A stretch of 59,233 nt of DNA from Phocaeicola coprocola DSM 17136 (lineage in GTDB: Bacteria; Bacteroidota; Bacteroidia; Bacteroidales; Bacteroidaceae), in contig NZ_DS981465.1 of the NCBI RefSeq assembly GCF_000154845.1, positions 1 through 59,233 of the forward strand, read 5' to 3'. Position numbers and translations under genes: made by a program. The notes under the pieces were generated by a model that was not told the DNA's origin, made no database searches, and was given only the letters and a program-made list of their open reading frames with translations. Below are positions 10,601-18,504 of the stretch, piece after piece; position 1 is the stretch's first letter, and each line of letters begins with the position of its first letter.

Positions 10601-10880
10601 CATAATAAACAAAGTTACCGTTTGAATCTGTCTTTCGTACAATTCCCCCCCAAAAATATTCTCCCATTATTGGATTATATAAATTATAAGGATCGTATGT
10701 TTTTGCTACGGAATTGAGGAAAAAGCAGTAACATTCGTTTGTTAATTCTGTTTCGCTAATACTATATTCGTATGTTACCTTTCCATAACCATTTTCGGAA
10801 GGAGGGTTGTTGACGTCTCCAATTTTTATAAAGTTTATAAAGGAAAAAATATAAATACAAATGTTTAGAACAATAGTCAT
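7683..10880 (-). CDS. Fusion protein: two formylglycine-enzyme-like (SUMF1) domains, membrane segment, polysaccharide pyruvyl transferase domain
   Basis: One open frame of 1065 residues. Residues 3-19 are a hydrophobic signal or anchor. Two homologous SUMF1-type domains follow, about 18-285 and 315-597. Each opens with a similar stretch (IKIGDV/IKIGDI, then TYEYSISETELTN/NYEYEISKYELTN) and contains R-N-K-G-A, a P-N-(K/R)-N-E-W segment and G-N-(L/V)-x-E-W-I-E-D. A membrane segment is at about 624-645, with a second hydrophobic stretch at 651-671 bracketed by lysines. Residues 682-1040 are a polysaccharide pyruvyl transferase domain with WGSRGDEAM near 695 and CSRMHLAI near 980. The paired active-site cysteines of true formylglycine-generating enzymes are absent after the GGS segments, so the SUMF1 parts are probably binding rather than catalytic. 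I infer that the SUMF1 pair is periplasmic and the transferase cytoplasmic. The gene lies between flippase and glycosyltransferase. Confidence 0.85.
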   Translation of the reverse strand: MTIVLNICIYIFSFINFIKIGDVNNPPSENGYGKVTYEYSISETELTNECYCFFLNSVAKTYDPYNLYNPIMGEYFWGGIVRKTDSNGNFVYYVKPGFEKYPAIGITWNSAIRFINWLNYNWENIKNKKDITYYISETEGDDNHGAYNTQKYLNSSLHIKRNKGARFYLPNKNEWIKACFYNGKEYITTNQNLQIANCYTEDGWKYPYPHLLSSEKGTVSHYGTINQNGNLGEWIEDPFGTDGRNWKQFLGGSLIRPKYSLDINYTEGDAPDKSIASVGIRIIQLTASTTKQTPPTISYTPKHNTRLSQQQDEKWIKIGDIQNEGDLYNQFIGNVNYEYEISKYELTNEEYAQFLSAVCRYEDPYHLYNKNMEIGAIGGINKIKQNNGEYKYQAKQGWERKPVVYISFYDLCRYANWMHYGCPNTGKCTIGTTEGTATQGAYDTGKFGTKSKKSIRRNKGAKYFIPNRNEWYKAAYYDPTIQSKNKYHIYPTQSSTPPSFQEANYMIDNQLCIGPPFYVCNVDSFQNAPSHYGTLQQGGNVWEWIEDWQFNKYGHIALRGGSFSYTEYGLSSINEDPGGINDISYVFGGRLARISQDTGYIYIPMNGKNYYYYIISQFYQSPKKSLLILCCILIILSLIIFTIMLKFKSVIKNIIYTLQYLTNIIIWIFLKKKKALLPTNESRILYIPCDPWSVWGSRGDEAMIYASMKLLKEKHKTEQFYFITSTDKGITETQNRGYKAIKAWKGKSPIYHISQALRELNPTQVIIIGADCMDGYYSPDVSFTLMATADLCSSYNIPYHILGFSFNENPSWKVKLAYLFCSSAVRFNLRDYFSQQRFEHFTHKKSTLVADMAFLLEPNPNFYDFKEYQQWCQQEKNKQQTIVGFNFHPMLKKNQSIEEIHEACSSLADMIIHLLNQHSELSFLFIPHDNRGKLSDTIVLPIIANKIREKGYAQRIKEIKEVYHADEIKAIASLCDIMICSRMHLAIGSLSSGVPVMAATYQGKFHGLFKHYGLPEDLLLSPATFITKEFISTFERLLKEKKSLAKTLQEKQPEINILSAKNIEE

Positions 10881-10895
10881 TGTATAACCTCTTTA

Positions 10896-12434
10896 TTATA
10901 GGGTAAATATTTTTCTTAAAATTTGTTTTGTTTTTGTTGAAATAAAATTTCGTTCTGTTGAGTTGCAGCCTATATAGTATATGATTATTATACAGCATGT
11001 AACAGAAATAGAACTACTTAAGATAAACTTACTTAGTGTATCTGGTGTATTTCTGAATAAAAGAACGGGTGTAATGGAAGATAAAGTGCTGACAATTATG
11101 ATATTAAGATATACTTTCTTTAAAAAAACTTTTGTCGGAAGTTTTATGATTTTTTGCAGCATATATAGTCTTGCTCCTAAACATACTTGAGTTAAAATGA
11201 TGGCTACTATCATTATGATTTCTGGAAAAAAACCTATATGTAGTAAGCAGTATGATATGGGGAAGTTCAATAGTTGAAGGCCTCCTACCAAGAGTTGATA
11301 ATTTCTGATTTTTCCTGTAGCTTGTATGGCAGTAATGAGAGGATACGATATGGACTCACTCATAGCTAAGATTAGTACTAACTGCACAAATAAGGTAGAA
11401 TGTTCTGGCACAGTTTTTAGCCAAATTTCTAGGATATATTGAGTATTAAGTAAAATTGGTAAAGATAAAATTAGCAGCATGTAAAAAGATAATCTTGCCC
11501 CTTGAAAAATTAAGGTCATCATATATTTGTGATTGTTAGCTGCATACGATTTAGTTATTTGAGGGTTTAGAGCTATCATGAAATTATTTACAAATCCCTG
11601 TATAGCATTATTTACTTGAAATGCAATGCCTCGTGCAGCGTTAACTATTGGGCCATTGAATAAATTTATGAGAATATTTCCTCCTTGATCTCTTAATACA
11701 GCAGAGGCTGTACCAATAAAATTCCAGCCCGCGAAGCTAAACATTTGTTTTAACAGCTGTTTATCCCATATAAAACTATATGTACATTCGTCAAAATGCT
11801 TTCTGCAATAATATCCATAAGTAAATCTGATTATTAAGGCAATTACGCACATTAGAAAAGAATAAAATATCAGTTTGTCTATGGGAGATATACTAATGAA
11901 GTAGGCAGTTATTAATTTACCAATAGCTTCTAAAATGCTGATGTAAGCAAACGCAGACATCTTTTCATGTGCAATAATACTAGCATTGTAAGGAATACTG
12001 ATTAGATTTATGACGAAAGTTAATAGTGATATTTGAAAAACCCAATTAGAAGCAGTTATACGTGATACAGGTATTGTCATTTGAGTATTAAGAAACCACA
12101 CTCCTATGAGTTCTGCAAACAATATAATAATAGCAGCTAAGGTTATTTGTATAGTTACAGCCGATGAAAAAATTTTATTAAGATTTCCTTGTTCTTCTTT
12201 TCCTAACTCATATGTAATAAACCGGCTTATAGCAGTAGATAGAGAACCTGATAGTAAAGAAAACATTGCGACTACTCCACCTACTACATTATAAATTCCA
12301 AAATCTTCTACTCCTAATGCATTTAAAACTATACGTGAAGTATATAGGCTTACAGCCATCATAAACAACATGCGGAAATATAATAATAATGTATTTTTAG
12401 CAATCCGCTTATTGTTTTCTGATGAATTATTCAT
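10896..12434 (-). CDS. Wzx-type lipid-linked oligosaccharide flippase
   Basis: A 512-residue protein with about twelve to fourteen membrane segments. Its N-terminus (KRIAKNTLLLYFRMLFMMAV, then LYTSRIVLNALGVEDFGIYN) is characteristic of Bacteroides polysaccharide flippases of the MOP/MATE superfamily. It should translocate undecaprenyl-linked repeat units to the periplasm for polymerisation. It follows wzz by 15 bases and precedes the fusion gene by 15 bases, in the same minus-strand operon. The final 90 residues carry extra hydrophobic helices and a short basic tail. Recognition of the family is clear; substrate specificity is unknown. Confidence 0.92.
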   Translation of the reverse strand: MNNSSENNKRIAKNTLLLYFRMLFMMAVSLYTSRIVLNALGVEDFGIYNVVGGVVAMFSLLSGSLSTAISRFITYELGKEEQGNLNKIFSSAVTIQITLAAIIILFAELIGVWFLNTQMTIPVSRITASNWVFQISLLTFVINLISIPYNASIIAHEKMSAFAYISILEAIGKLITAYFISISPIDKLIFYSFLMCVIALIIRFTYGYYCRKHFDECTYSFIWDKQLLKQMFSFAGWNFIGTASAVLRDQGGNILINLFNGPIVNAARGIAFQVNNAIQGFVNNFMIALNPQITKSYAANNHKYMMTLIFQGARLSFYMLLILSLPILLNTQYILEIWLKTVPEHSTLFVQLVLILAMSESISYPLITAIQATGKIRNYQLLVGGLQLLNFPISYCLLHIGFFPEIIMIVAIILTQVCLGARLYMLQKIIKLPTKVFLKKVYLNIIIVSTLSSITPVLLFRNTPDTLSKFILSSSISVTCCIIIIYYIGCNSTERNFISTKTKQILRKIFTL

Positions 12435-12449
12435 AAGGTGAAATTTTGT

Positions 12450-13568
12450 CTATAAAATTTTATTTGATATTATTGACTTTATTTTTCTGAAATAATGTTT
12501 ACCTATAAGTTGCCATATTCCAGTAATGCATATAGTTAATATTGTGACACCAAGTAAAATAACTTTTCTGCTTGTATTTGAGGGAAATAGTGGAATAGTT
12601 GCAGGTTCAACTACAGCAAAAACAGGTTTTTCTTCTTGTATTTTAGCACGTGCTACCTGAAGTTGTTGTGCAACCTGACTATACACCTGATAGGCAAGAT
12701 TCATATCGTTTTGCAAGCGTTCTTGTTCAGCACGTACACTTTGGAAAGCGATGTTACGGTTAGAGTCGAAGTAATGGGCATATTTGCTTTGTGCCTTATA
12801 ATACTCTTGCTGACGTTCGTGGTAAAGTTCTTCTAGATAAGTGCAGTCTTCTTTAGCTTTCTTGATGCGGTAGTCGATAATATACTGTTGGAGTTTGGCG
12901 ACCACACTGTCTGCAATAATAGCAGCAACCTTGGGATCTTGTAAGGTTGCATTAATAGTTGTCATACCTGTTCTTGTATCTATCTCTGCAACTATCTGCT
13001 TTTTTAAATATTCTACTTTACTCTTTTCTTGATAGGTTAGTTGAAATGGATTTAAGATAGATATTGTATCAGTTCTGTCCGTTAATAATGATTTAATAGC
13101 TTTGATAGCCATACTAGGAGCCGATTTTATATATCCCCACCAAGGACCTTTCTGTTCATCTAGGTATGTTACTAATGTAGTATCAATTTCTCCATCAAGT
13201 GTCTGTACACGAGTATTGAATAACTCCAAAATGAACGGAGTAGAAGATACAATATCCGGCGCTAATGTTACATTCAAGGCATCAGAATTATTATTACTTC
13301 CTCCGCCTAAGAAAGAGGAAGCCAGGCTAGCAAGTCCTCCACTTGCTTTATCTCCACCCATTTCAGGAGAAAGAGTGACTGTTACGGTATATTGCTTGGG
13401 GATGCTCAGGGCAATGATAATGCCCAGCACCACGCCTACGCCGGCAGCCTTGTAGAGGGTTTTGCGGATGGCGATGATTTTACGCAGTATCTCCATCCAG
13501 TCTATTTCGAGTTCATCGTTTTCCGCTTCCTGTACGTCCGGATGCTGATAGTTTTTGTTTTCGCTCAT
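12450..13568 (-). CDS. Wzz-type chain-length determinant protein
   Basis: A 372-residue protein with a short acidic cytoplasmic head (ENDELEIDWMEILRKIIAIR), a first membrane helix at about 38-57, a periplasmic part with a helical region at roughly 205-315, and a second membrane helix near 332-352. This is the two-helix Wzz topology without an attached tyrosine kinase. It should set polymer length together with the polymerase and the SLBB exporter. The first 60 codons (13390-13568) are GC-rich like the upstream wza-type gene, whereas the rest is AT-rich like the glycosyltransferases. This suggests a recombination boundary inside the gene. Confidence 0.9.
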   Translation of the reverse strand: MSENKNYQHPDVQEAENDELEIDWMEILRKIIAIRKTLYKAAGVGVVLGIIIALSIPKQYTVTVTLSPEMGGDKASGGLASLASSFLGGGSNNNSDALNVTLAPDIVSSTPFILELFNTRVQTLDGEIDTTLVTYLDEQKGPWWGYIKSAPSMAIKAIKSLLTDRTDTISILNPFQLTYQEKSKVEYLKKQIVAEIDTRTGMTTINATLQDPKVAAIIADSVVAKLQQYIIDYRIKKAKEDCTYLEELYHERQQEYYKAQSKYAHYFDSNRNIAFQSVRAEQERLQNDMNLAYQVYSQVAQQLQVARAKIQEEKPVFAVVEPATIPLFPSNTSRKVILLGVTILTICITGIWQLIGKHYFRKIKSIISNKIL

Positions 13569-13674
13569 AGATGCTTATAGGGAAAAGGCTACAGTCGGCA
13601 CGGCTCGGTGGGTGAGAAAAGTTGCAGTAAAATCTTCCTTACCGCGCTTCCTGTAGCTGTTTATAATCAGTAGT

Positions 13675-16059
13675 TTACTTAATCAATGCCGTAATGGCAG
13701 CTGTCATGGTCGCCAGTGAGGCAATAGAGCTTGTCAGGCCGACAACGTTGCCGATGTTGAACTGCTTCTTGCGTTTGCTGGGCACGATGATTTCGCACCC
13801 GGGTTCCATCTGTTTCTTGCCGCTGCCTTTCACCTGGGCTATCTGGCCGTTCATGTAGATGATGAATTTCTTGCTCTTCTTGGCGTTCTGGCCGTAGCCG
13901 CCTGCCTGGTTGATGTAGTATTTCACGCCTTCGCCTTCCTGATAGGATACGGTGTTCGGCATCATCACGGCGCCGTCTATCTTCACGGTGTTGTTGTATT
14001 CGGGCACGCTGATCACGTCGCCTGCACGCAACACGATGTCGGCATCGCTGCCGGGGTTGGCAAGGGCGGCTTCCAGGTCGATGCCTACCGTAAAGGTGCT
14101 TTGTACGTTGATGCCCAGGGAGTCGATCATGGCGTCGCCTACCTGGCGGCGGAGCAGGTTCACTACGTCCTGCATGCGGCGGATTTCTTCTTCGTTTGCC
14201 ACACGGGTAAGCTTGGCTCCCTTGACGTAGGCAAACTGAGTGGCGCCTCCTGCCTTGGCGATGATGCTGCTGATGCGTTCGTTCTTGCTGCTCAGGGCGT
14301 AGGTTCCGCCGTAAAGCACTTCACCGTCTACTACCACGTTCTGCTGTGCGCTGTAGCCCGGGCTGCGGCGTACGAATATCTGGTCGTAAGGCTGGAGGGT
14401 GAATCCCGGTTCGCCGTCTACCACAAAGCCGTCTTTCAGGCCGAAAGAGAAGTTCTGTCCGATGGTAGCGGGGCTTTCGGTGCTCTTCGGATCTTTTACG
14501 CGGCGTGCCACGTCGACGCGTACTACGGAAGCCGATTCACGCAGACCGCCTGCGGTGATCACGAGGTCTTCGAGGGTCATGTTGTCGGCATACGGATAGT
14601 CGCCCGGATGAGCTACTTCGCCGAATATCTGTACGTTGCCCAGGTCTTCCAGGTCGTGGATGCTGGGGATGTAGAGTACGTCGTTTTTCTGCAACGGGAT
14701 GTCGGGCTGGCTGCCGTCCATGATGGCGCGGATGTCTATCTGCTTCACTTCGCGGGTCTTGTTCTCACGCTCGCGGTACAGTACGGCACGGCCGGTAAAG
14801 GCGTCTGCCATCAGTCCGTCGGCTTTCTCTACCAGTTCGCGTACGGTGTTCAGCTTGCCGCCCAGCTCGTAGATGCCCGGACGGTATACGGCGCCGCGCA
14901 CTTCCAGCTTGTTGGTGAAGCGGTCCAGAATGGCTTCGGCGGTGATTACGTCGCCGTCGTGCAGCTGGCATACGCTGTAGTCGGTGTCATCCACGGTGTT
15001 TACCTGATATTCCTTACCGTTCTGGCGCACGATGCGCAGGCTCTTGGTATAGGCGTCGCTGGTAAATCCGCCGGCATATTTCAGCAGGGTAGAAAGGGTT
15101 TCGCCTTTTTTCATTTCGTAGCGCATGGGGCGTTTCACGTTGCCTGTAATCTGTACCAGTTCTTCGTAGGCAGGAACGATGATCACGTCGCCTTCTTCCA
15201 GGCGGATGTCGTCGCGGGTCTTGCCCTGCATGATGAACTGGTAAACGTCTACCGTAGCTACGATCTGTCCGCCGCGCGATACTTTCACGTTACGGAGGCT
15301 ACCGATGTCGCTCACACCGCCTGCACGGTAGAGGGCGTGGAATACGGTAGAGAAGGCCGAGAGGGCGTAGGTTCCCGGCTGTACCACTTCGCCCATCACG
15401 TTGATCTGGATGGTGCGGGTGTTGCCCAGCGTGACGCGTATCTGGTTGCTTTGGTCGGAATAGATCTTGCGGAGTTCGCTGGTGAGGTACTGCTGTGCGC
15501 GCTCGATGCTCATGCCGCTCAGGAATACAGGACCGAGCTGTTCGAGGTTGATGGTTCCGTCGGGCGAGATCTGCTGGCGGATGGTGTTCTGGCTGGCTCC
15601 CCAGATATCGATTACCACTTCATCGCCCGGACCGAGACGGTAGTTGGGCGGGGTGGCTATGTTGACGTTCGGTTCGAACGTAAGGTTGCGGGTGTTGAAG
15701 ATGTTGCGGCCGAATACGGCGTCCTGCTGTGCCACTTCCTGTGCCTGTGGCTGTTCGTCGAGCATGGTGGAATTGTCTTCCTGTGTCTGCTCGCGCAGGC
15801 GTGCTTCGGCTTTGGCGGTTCCGGTCATGTCGCCGGCAGCGGTACCTGTCTGCTGTTCGTACATTTTCTTCACGCGTTCCGCCTGTTCGCGGGTTACGCC
15901 TCGGCGTGCCAGCTCGGTAGCTATGGTACGCTGGTCTTTGCCTTGTTTTACTCCATCTTTAGCATATTCCAGCACTTGCTGGTCGGTCATGCCCGACTGC
16001 GCCATGAGCAGGGGCGAACATGCCATAAAAATAACAAGTGATAAAGCTTTTAGTTTCAT
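13675..16059 (-). CDS. Wza-type polysaccharide export protein with multiple SLBB domains
   Basis: A 794-residue protein with a signal peptide (cleavage probably after LLMAQ near residue 21), a helical, low-complexity region to about 120, and the polysaccharide-export domain starting PPNYRLGPGDEVVIDIWG near residue 137. At least five SLBB repeats follow, recognisable by G-x-V-x-x-P-G-x-Y and G-D-V-I-x-V-P motifs. A C-terminal hydrophobic segment is at about 770-792. The protein should form the periplasmic and outer-membrane channel for the polymer. It lacks a lipobox cysteine at the cleavage site. It lies 37 bases after upxY and is GC-rich, unlike the distal genes of the locus. Confidence 0.93.
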   Translation of the reverse strand: MKLKALSLVIFMACSPLLMAQSGMTDQQVLEYAKDGVKQGKDQRTIATELARRGVTREQAERVKKMYEQQTGTAAGDMTGTAKAEARLREQTQEDNSTMLDEQPQAQEVAQQDAVFGRNIFNTRNLTFEPNVNIATPPNYRLGPGDEVVIDIWGASQNTIRQQISPDGTINLEQLGPVFLSGMSIERAQQYLTSELRKIYSDQSNQIRVTLGNTRTIQINVMGEVVQPGTYALSAFSTVFHALYRAGGVSDIGSLRNVKVSRGGQIVATVDVYQFIMQGKTRDDIRLEEGDVIIVPAYEELVQITGNVKRPMRYEMKKGETLSTLLKYAGGFTSDAYTKSLRIVRQNGKEYQVNTVDDTDYSVCQLHDGDVITAEAILDRFTNKLEVRGAVYRPGIYELGGKLNTVRELVEKADGLMADAFTGRAVLYRERENKTREVKQIDIRAIMDGSQPDIPLQKNDVLYIPSIHDLEDLGNVQIFGEVAHPGDYPYADNMTLEDLVITAGGLRESASVVRVDVARRVKDPKSTESPATIGQNFSFGLKDGFVVDGEPGFTLQPYDQIFVRRSPGYSAQQNVVVDGEVLYGGTYALSSKNERISSIIAKAGGATQFAYVKGAKLTRVANEEEIRRMQDVVNLLRRQVGDAMIDSLGINVQSTFTVGIDLEAALANPGSDADIVLRAGDVISVPEYNNTVKIDGAVMMPNTVSYQEGEGVKYYINQAGGYGQNAKKSKKFIIYMNGQIAQVKGSGKKQMEPGCEIIVPSKRKKQFNIGNVVGLTSSIASLATMTAAITALIK

Positions 16060-16096
16060 GCTTGTCTGTTAGTGATTTTATATTGTTTTTCTGAAT

Positions 16097-16636
16097 TTAC
16101 TCTTCGATGGTTTCGCACCAGGTGTAGCTCACTTTGAGCAGGGCGGTGCTTTGGGGCATTTCGATGGCGATGTAGTGGCGGCCTCCGTAGCGGAGGAACT
16201 TGCCGGTCACACCGTAGAGCGGACCGCGGCGTACTACCCGGACGGGGACGCTGCGCTTGCCGCGAAGCTTTTCGGAATCGATGAACCGCGTGCCCTGGAT
16301 GTCGGGGTTGGTGGCATGCATGAAGTTCTGCATGTCGCGTTCGCTCACCGTGCAGTAGTCATTGCCGTTGCGTTCCTTCTTCAGGAAATAGACGGGCAGC
16401 GGGGCTTCGGAGGCGAACTGCCGGCACCAGTTGGCGTCATAAGGACAGTGGATGAAAATCAGGTTATGGATGGCCGGTACCAGTACATGGCTGCATTCAC
16501 CCTCGCGTCCGGTGTCGCGGAGCTCGTATGTCATGGGGATGTAATGCTCGATGCCCTGCTCTTTGAGATAGGCGGCTACTGTAAGTTCTTTGTTGTACAC
16601 CGTCTGCAGGGGAAGCCATACCTGTTCTTTTTCCAT
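16097..16636 (-). CDS. upxY: UpxY-family (NusG-like) transcription antiterminator
   Basis: UpxY proteins bind the leader RNA of Bacteroides capsule operons and let polymerase read through to the distal genes. The 179 residues from the ATG at 16636 start EKEQVWLPLQTVYNKELTVA, matching the NusG N-terminal (NGN) fold. A KOW-like segment RRGPLYGVTGKFLR lies near residue 140. The frame remains open to a GTG at 16711 with AAGGAG about nine bases before it, so a 204-residue form is possible; the ATG start gives the usual family length. It is the first gene of the locus. I see no UpxZ partner in the window. Confidence 0.88.
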   Translation of the reverse strand: MEKEQVWLPLQTVYNKELTVAAYLKEQGIEHYIPMTYELRDTGREGECSHVLVPAIHNLIFIHCPYDANWCRQFASEAPLPVYFLKKERNGNDYCTVSERDMQNFMHATNPDIQGTRFIDSEKLRGKRSVPVRVVRRGPLYGVTGKFLRYGGRHYIAIEMPQSTALLKVSYTWCETIEE

Positions 16637-16711
16637 GTCTGTGGATGTTTGTCCTTCTGGTTTTTTGTTCCCTTTTTTCTTGATTGAATGTTTGTTGAGG
16701 TACGGATGCAC

Positions 16712-17115
16712 CTCTCTCTCCTTCCTAGCGTCTGAAAAACACTATGAATCAGTTTGCTATCTCCAAAAACGGAAGATGACGCACATCGTGCTTCTGTCTA
16801 GGATCCGCTCCCACAGCCGCATAGGAAGTCGTTCTTCGGCGCAAAGATAACAAATTTATATGCAGAAAGGTTTATTTTAACCCTTTTTTTAGATATGATT
16901 GTTCAATTTTTTTATTTTTACACAAGGACTGCCGTCTTTTTCCGAATGTGGACGCAAACGGGCTGGCTTGTCAATTTATCCGTTTTTTTGTCGATTGGTA
17001 CAAAAAAAATCTCCGGATGCCGGCATCATGTGCAGGCAATGTCCGGAGATTTTTTTGGATATTCGTACGAAAAGCCGGAGCTTTTGTACGAATATCCGGG
17101 TAAACTTCCTGATGT
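16712..17115 (-). promoter_or_regulatory. Promoter and leader region of the polysaccharide locus
   Basis: This gene-free stretch carries a Bacteroides -7 box, TATCTTTG on the minus strand at 16842-16849, directed at upxY. No good -33 TTTG is visible at the expected spacing. Transcription would start near 16835, leaving a leader of about 125 to 200 bases before upxY, the place where an UpxY-dependent antitermination site is expected. Bases 17003-17097 contain two strong hairpins described separately. I found no long inverted repeats flanking the promoter that would mark it as phase-invertible. Confidence 0.55.
17003..17097. terminator. Two adjacent perfect hairpins between the HTH-like gene and the locus promoter
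   Basis: Arms 17003-17017 and 17042-17056 form a perfect 15-bp stem bounded by A and T runs, so it can terminate in both directions. Arms 17057-17068 and 17086-17097 (GGATATTCGTAC and its complement) form a second perfect 12-bp stem that continues with AAAAG/CTTTT inside after one unpaired base. They lie just after the minus-strand gene at 17116-17544 and upstream of the locus promoter, so they insulate the two units. Confidence 0.7.
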
Positions 17116-17544
17116 TTACTTCAACTTTTCAGCTTTTTTTTCCGTCGGGCTGCCTTTTCGGGAGTCCGTGCCCACGGAAAGCTGCTTCAGAATCCTGAAC
17201 TCGTTTTCTCCCGGCTCCTCGTCGGGATCGGCCTCGCGTACTATCAGGTTCGTCTTGTGCATGATGCAGCTCTCTATGATCAGCCTCAGGGTAGTTACGT
17301 CGAAATCTATCTCGCACACCTGTTCGGCTGCCTTGAAGAAGGTGGCCAGCGTCTTGAAACGGAAGTTGCGGACGGTGTCGAAACACGTATGCGTGCCGAT
17401 GCCCGTGATGCGCTGGATTTCCGACTTCGATACGTGCGACAGGGCGCAAAGTGTATCGATGAACTTTCTTAATTCTTTGAGCCACTCGTCTGTCTGTTGC
17501 TTCGTAGGCTCGCACGAAGCGTATAATTTTTCGAAATATTTCAT
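17116..17544 (-). CDS. Small protein with putative helix-turn-helix, function unknown
   Basis: A 142-residue soluble protein that I cannot assign to a named family. The segment SKSEIQRITGIGTHTCFDTV at about residues 40-59, followed by a basic F-R-F-K stretch, looks like a helix-turn-helix, so DNA binding is plausible. The C-terminal third is highly charged (EADPDEEPGENE, then KKAEKLK). A minus-strand -7 box (TATCTTTG, 17666-17673) lies about 120 bases upstream. The gene precedes the polysaccharide locus on the same strand but is separated from it by two strong hairpins, so it is a separate transcript that might regulate the locus. Confidence 0.6.
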   Translation of the reverse strand: MKYFEKLYASCEPTKQQTDEWLKELRKFIDTLCALSHVSKSEIQRITGIGTHTCFDTVRNFRFKTLATFFKAAEQVCEIDFDVTTLRLIIESCIMHKTNLIVREADPDEEPGENEFRILKQLSVGTDSRKGSPTEKKAEKLK

Positions 17545-17907
17545 TAGTCTTGTCTCTCGGGGGTTATCTCTGCCGTATAGGGCAGTAATTAATACTCTGC
17601 CAATCGGTATTTTTACCGGTGAAAGACAAGAACGGAAGTTTACCTGTCAGGTTCTGTTGATGACACAAAGATAACGGAAAAATCGTGGCTGAACGTTTTT
17701 CTTTGCGAGAAAAACTTCCCTTGCTTTTACTCTTTCTTTTAATATATAATAGGAAAGGGTGGCAACCCTGGTGGTGCTCTTGTGGTCCGCCGGACATTGT
17801 AATAACTTGTAACTCTGCGGGTTTGCTATGCTACACTTTGGTGACGGTGGTGGCCCGCCCTTTCGGGTTGCGTAAAAAAATGAAGAATTATGGAGGTGAT
17901 AACAACT
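17545..17907. promoter_or_regulatory. Divergent intergenic region
   Basis: A gene-free stretch between the minus-strand HTH-like gene and the plus-strand wHTH gene. It contains a minus-strand -7 box (TATCTTTG, 17666-17673) and a small hairpin around 17611-17628 in the resulting leader. For the plus-strand gene a strong Shine-Dalgarno (GGAGGTGAT, 17892-17900) is visible, but no convincing plus-strand TAnnTTTG box was found. Confidence 0.45.
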
Positions 17908-18504
17908 ATGAAAAATCCTGGCAATCTGGGCTTTCTGGTACTTTCGAGGCGACTGCTTACCCAGATGTTTGCCGAAATGTATGGAAAGTGGCATTCCGAC
18001 TCGCAGGCGTATGTGTATCTGCTCATGGCGGCGTGCTTTACCGATCAGGGTGATACCCCTGGATGCCTGAAACGGGGCGAGCTGTTTTTCTCAGGAAGGG
18101 AGCTGAGTCTGCGCTTCGCCTGGAGCCGGAGGCATGTGAACCACTTTATCGGAGAGCTGGAGCAGAACGGTGTGGTGGAGGTGATGAAGGTGCAGAACTG
18201 TTCGAAGCTGCGTCTGCTGCACTACGATACGCTGTGCCGCATGCGGGTGAAAAACGGTGCGGACGGAAGGCGCAGGAGCGCGGGCGACGAGATGTTCGAG
18301 GTGTTCTGGGAACAGTATCACGACATGACGCGGCAGCCTGCCCTCGACATCGAGGCGGCGCGCAAGGCGTGGGGGAAGCTGACGCTGGCCGAGCGAGAGG
18401 AGGCGGTGGGAAACATCGAGATGTATCTCTGTATGCTGCCGTCTATCGACCGGGCTCGTACGGCGCTGAAGTATTTGCAGATGAAGAGTTTTGTACTCAA
18501 TTGA
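17908..18504 (+). CDS. Winged-helix protein of the helicase/HU cluster, function unknown
   Basis: About 198 residues from the ATG at 17908, chosen because GGAGGTGAT ends seven bases before it; an ATG at 17890 is in frame but would precede this ribosome-binding site. Residues about 10-115 resemble a winged-helix replication-initiator fold (YVYLLMAACF, then a basic W-S-R-R-H-V-N-H-F-I-G-E-L recognition-helix candidate). The C-terminal part has a short helical domain with a W-G-K-L segment. The gene is GC-rich and lies 200 bases upstream of a DnaB-like helicase, so a role in loading or regulating that helicase is reasonable but not shown. Confidence 0.6.
   Translation: MKNPGNLGFLVLSRRLLTQMFAEMYGKWHSDSQAYVYLLMAACFTDQGDTPGCLKRGELFFSGRELSLRFAWSRRHVNHFIGELEQNGVVEVMKVQNCSKLRLLHYDTLCRMRVKNGADGRRRSAGDEMFEVFWEQYHDMTRQPALDIEAARKAWGKLTLAEREEAVGNIEMYLCMLPSIDRARTALKYLQMKSFVLN

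Noticed and set aside
14101..16041. A 646-codon frame on the plus strand opposite the SLBB export gene
   Set aside because: It is antisense to a gene with clear domains over its whole length. Such long mirror frames are expected opposite GC-rich genes and the translation resembles no family.
16842..17097. Phase-variable invertible promoter for the polysaccharide locus
   Set aside because: Inverted repeats in this region form compact hairpins beyond the promoter and do not flank it, so inversion would not flip the -7 box.
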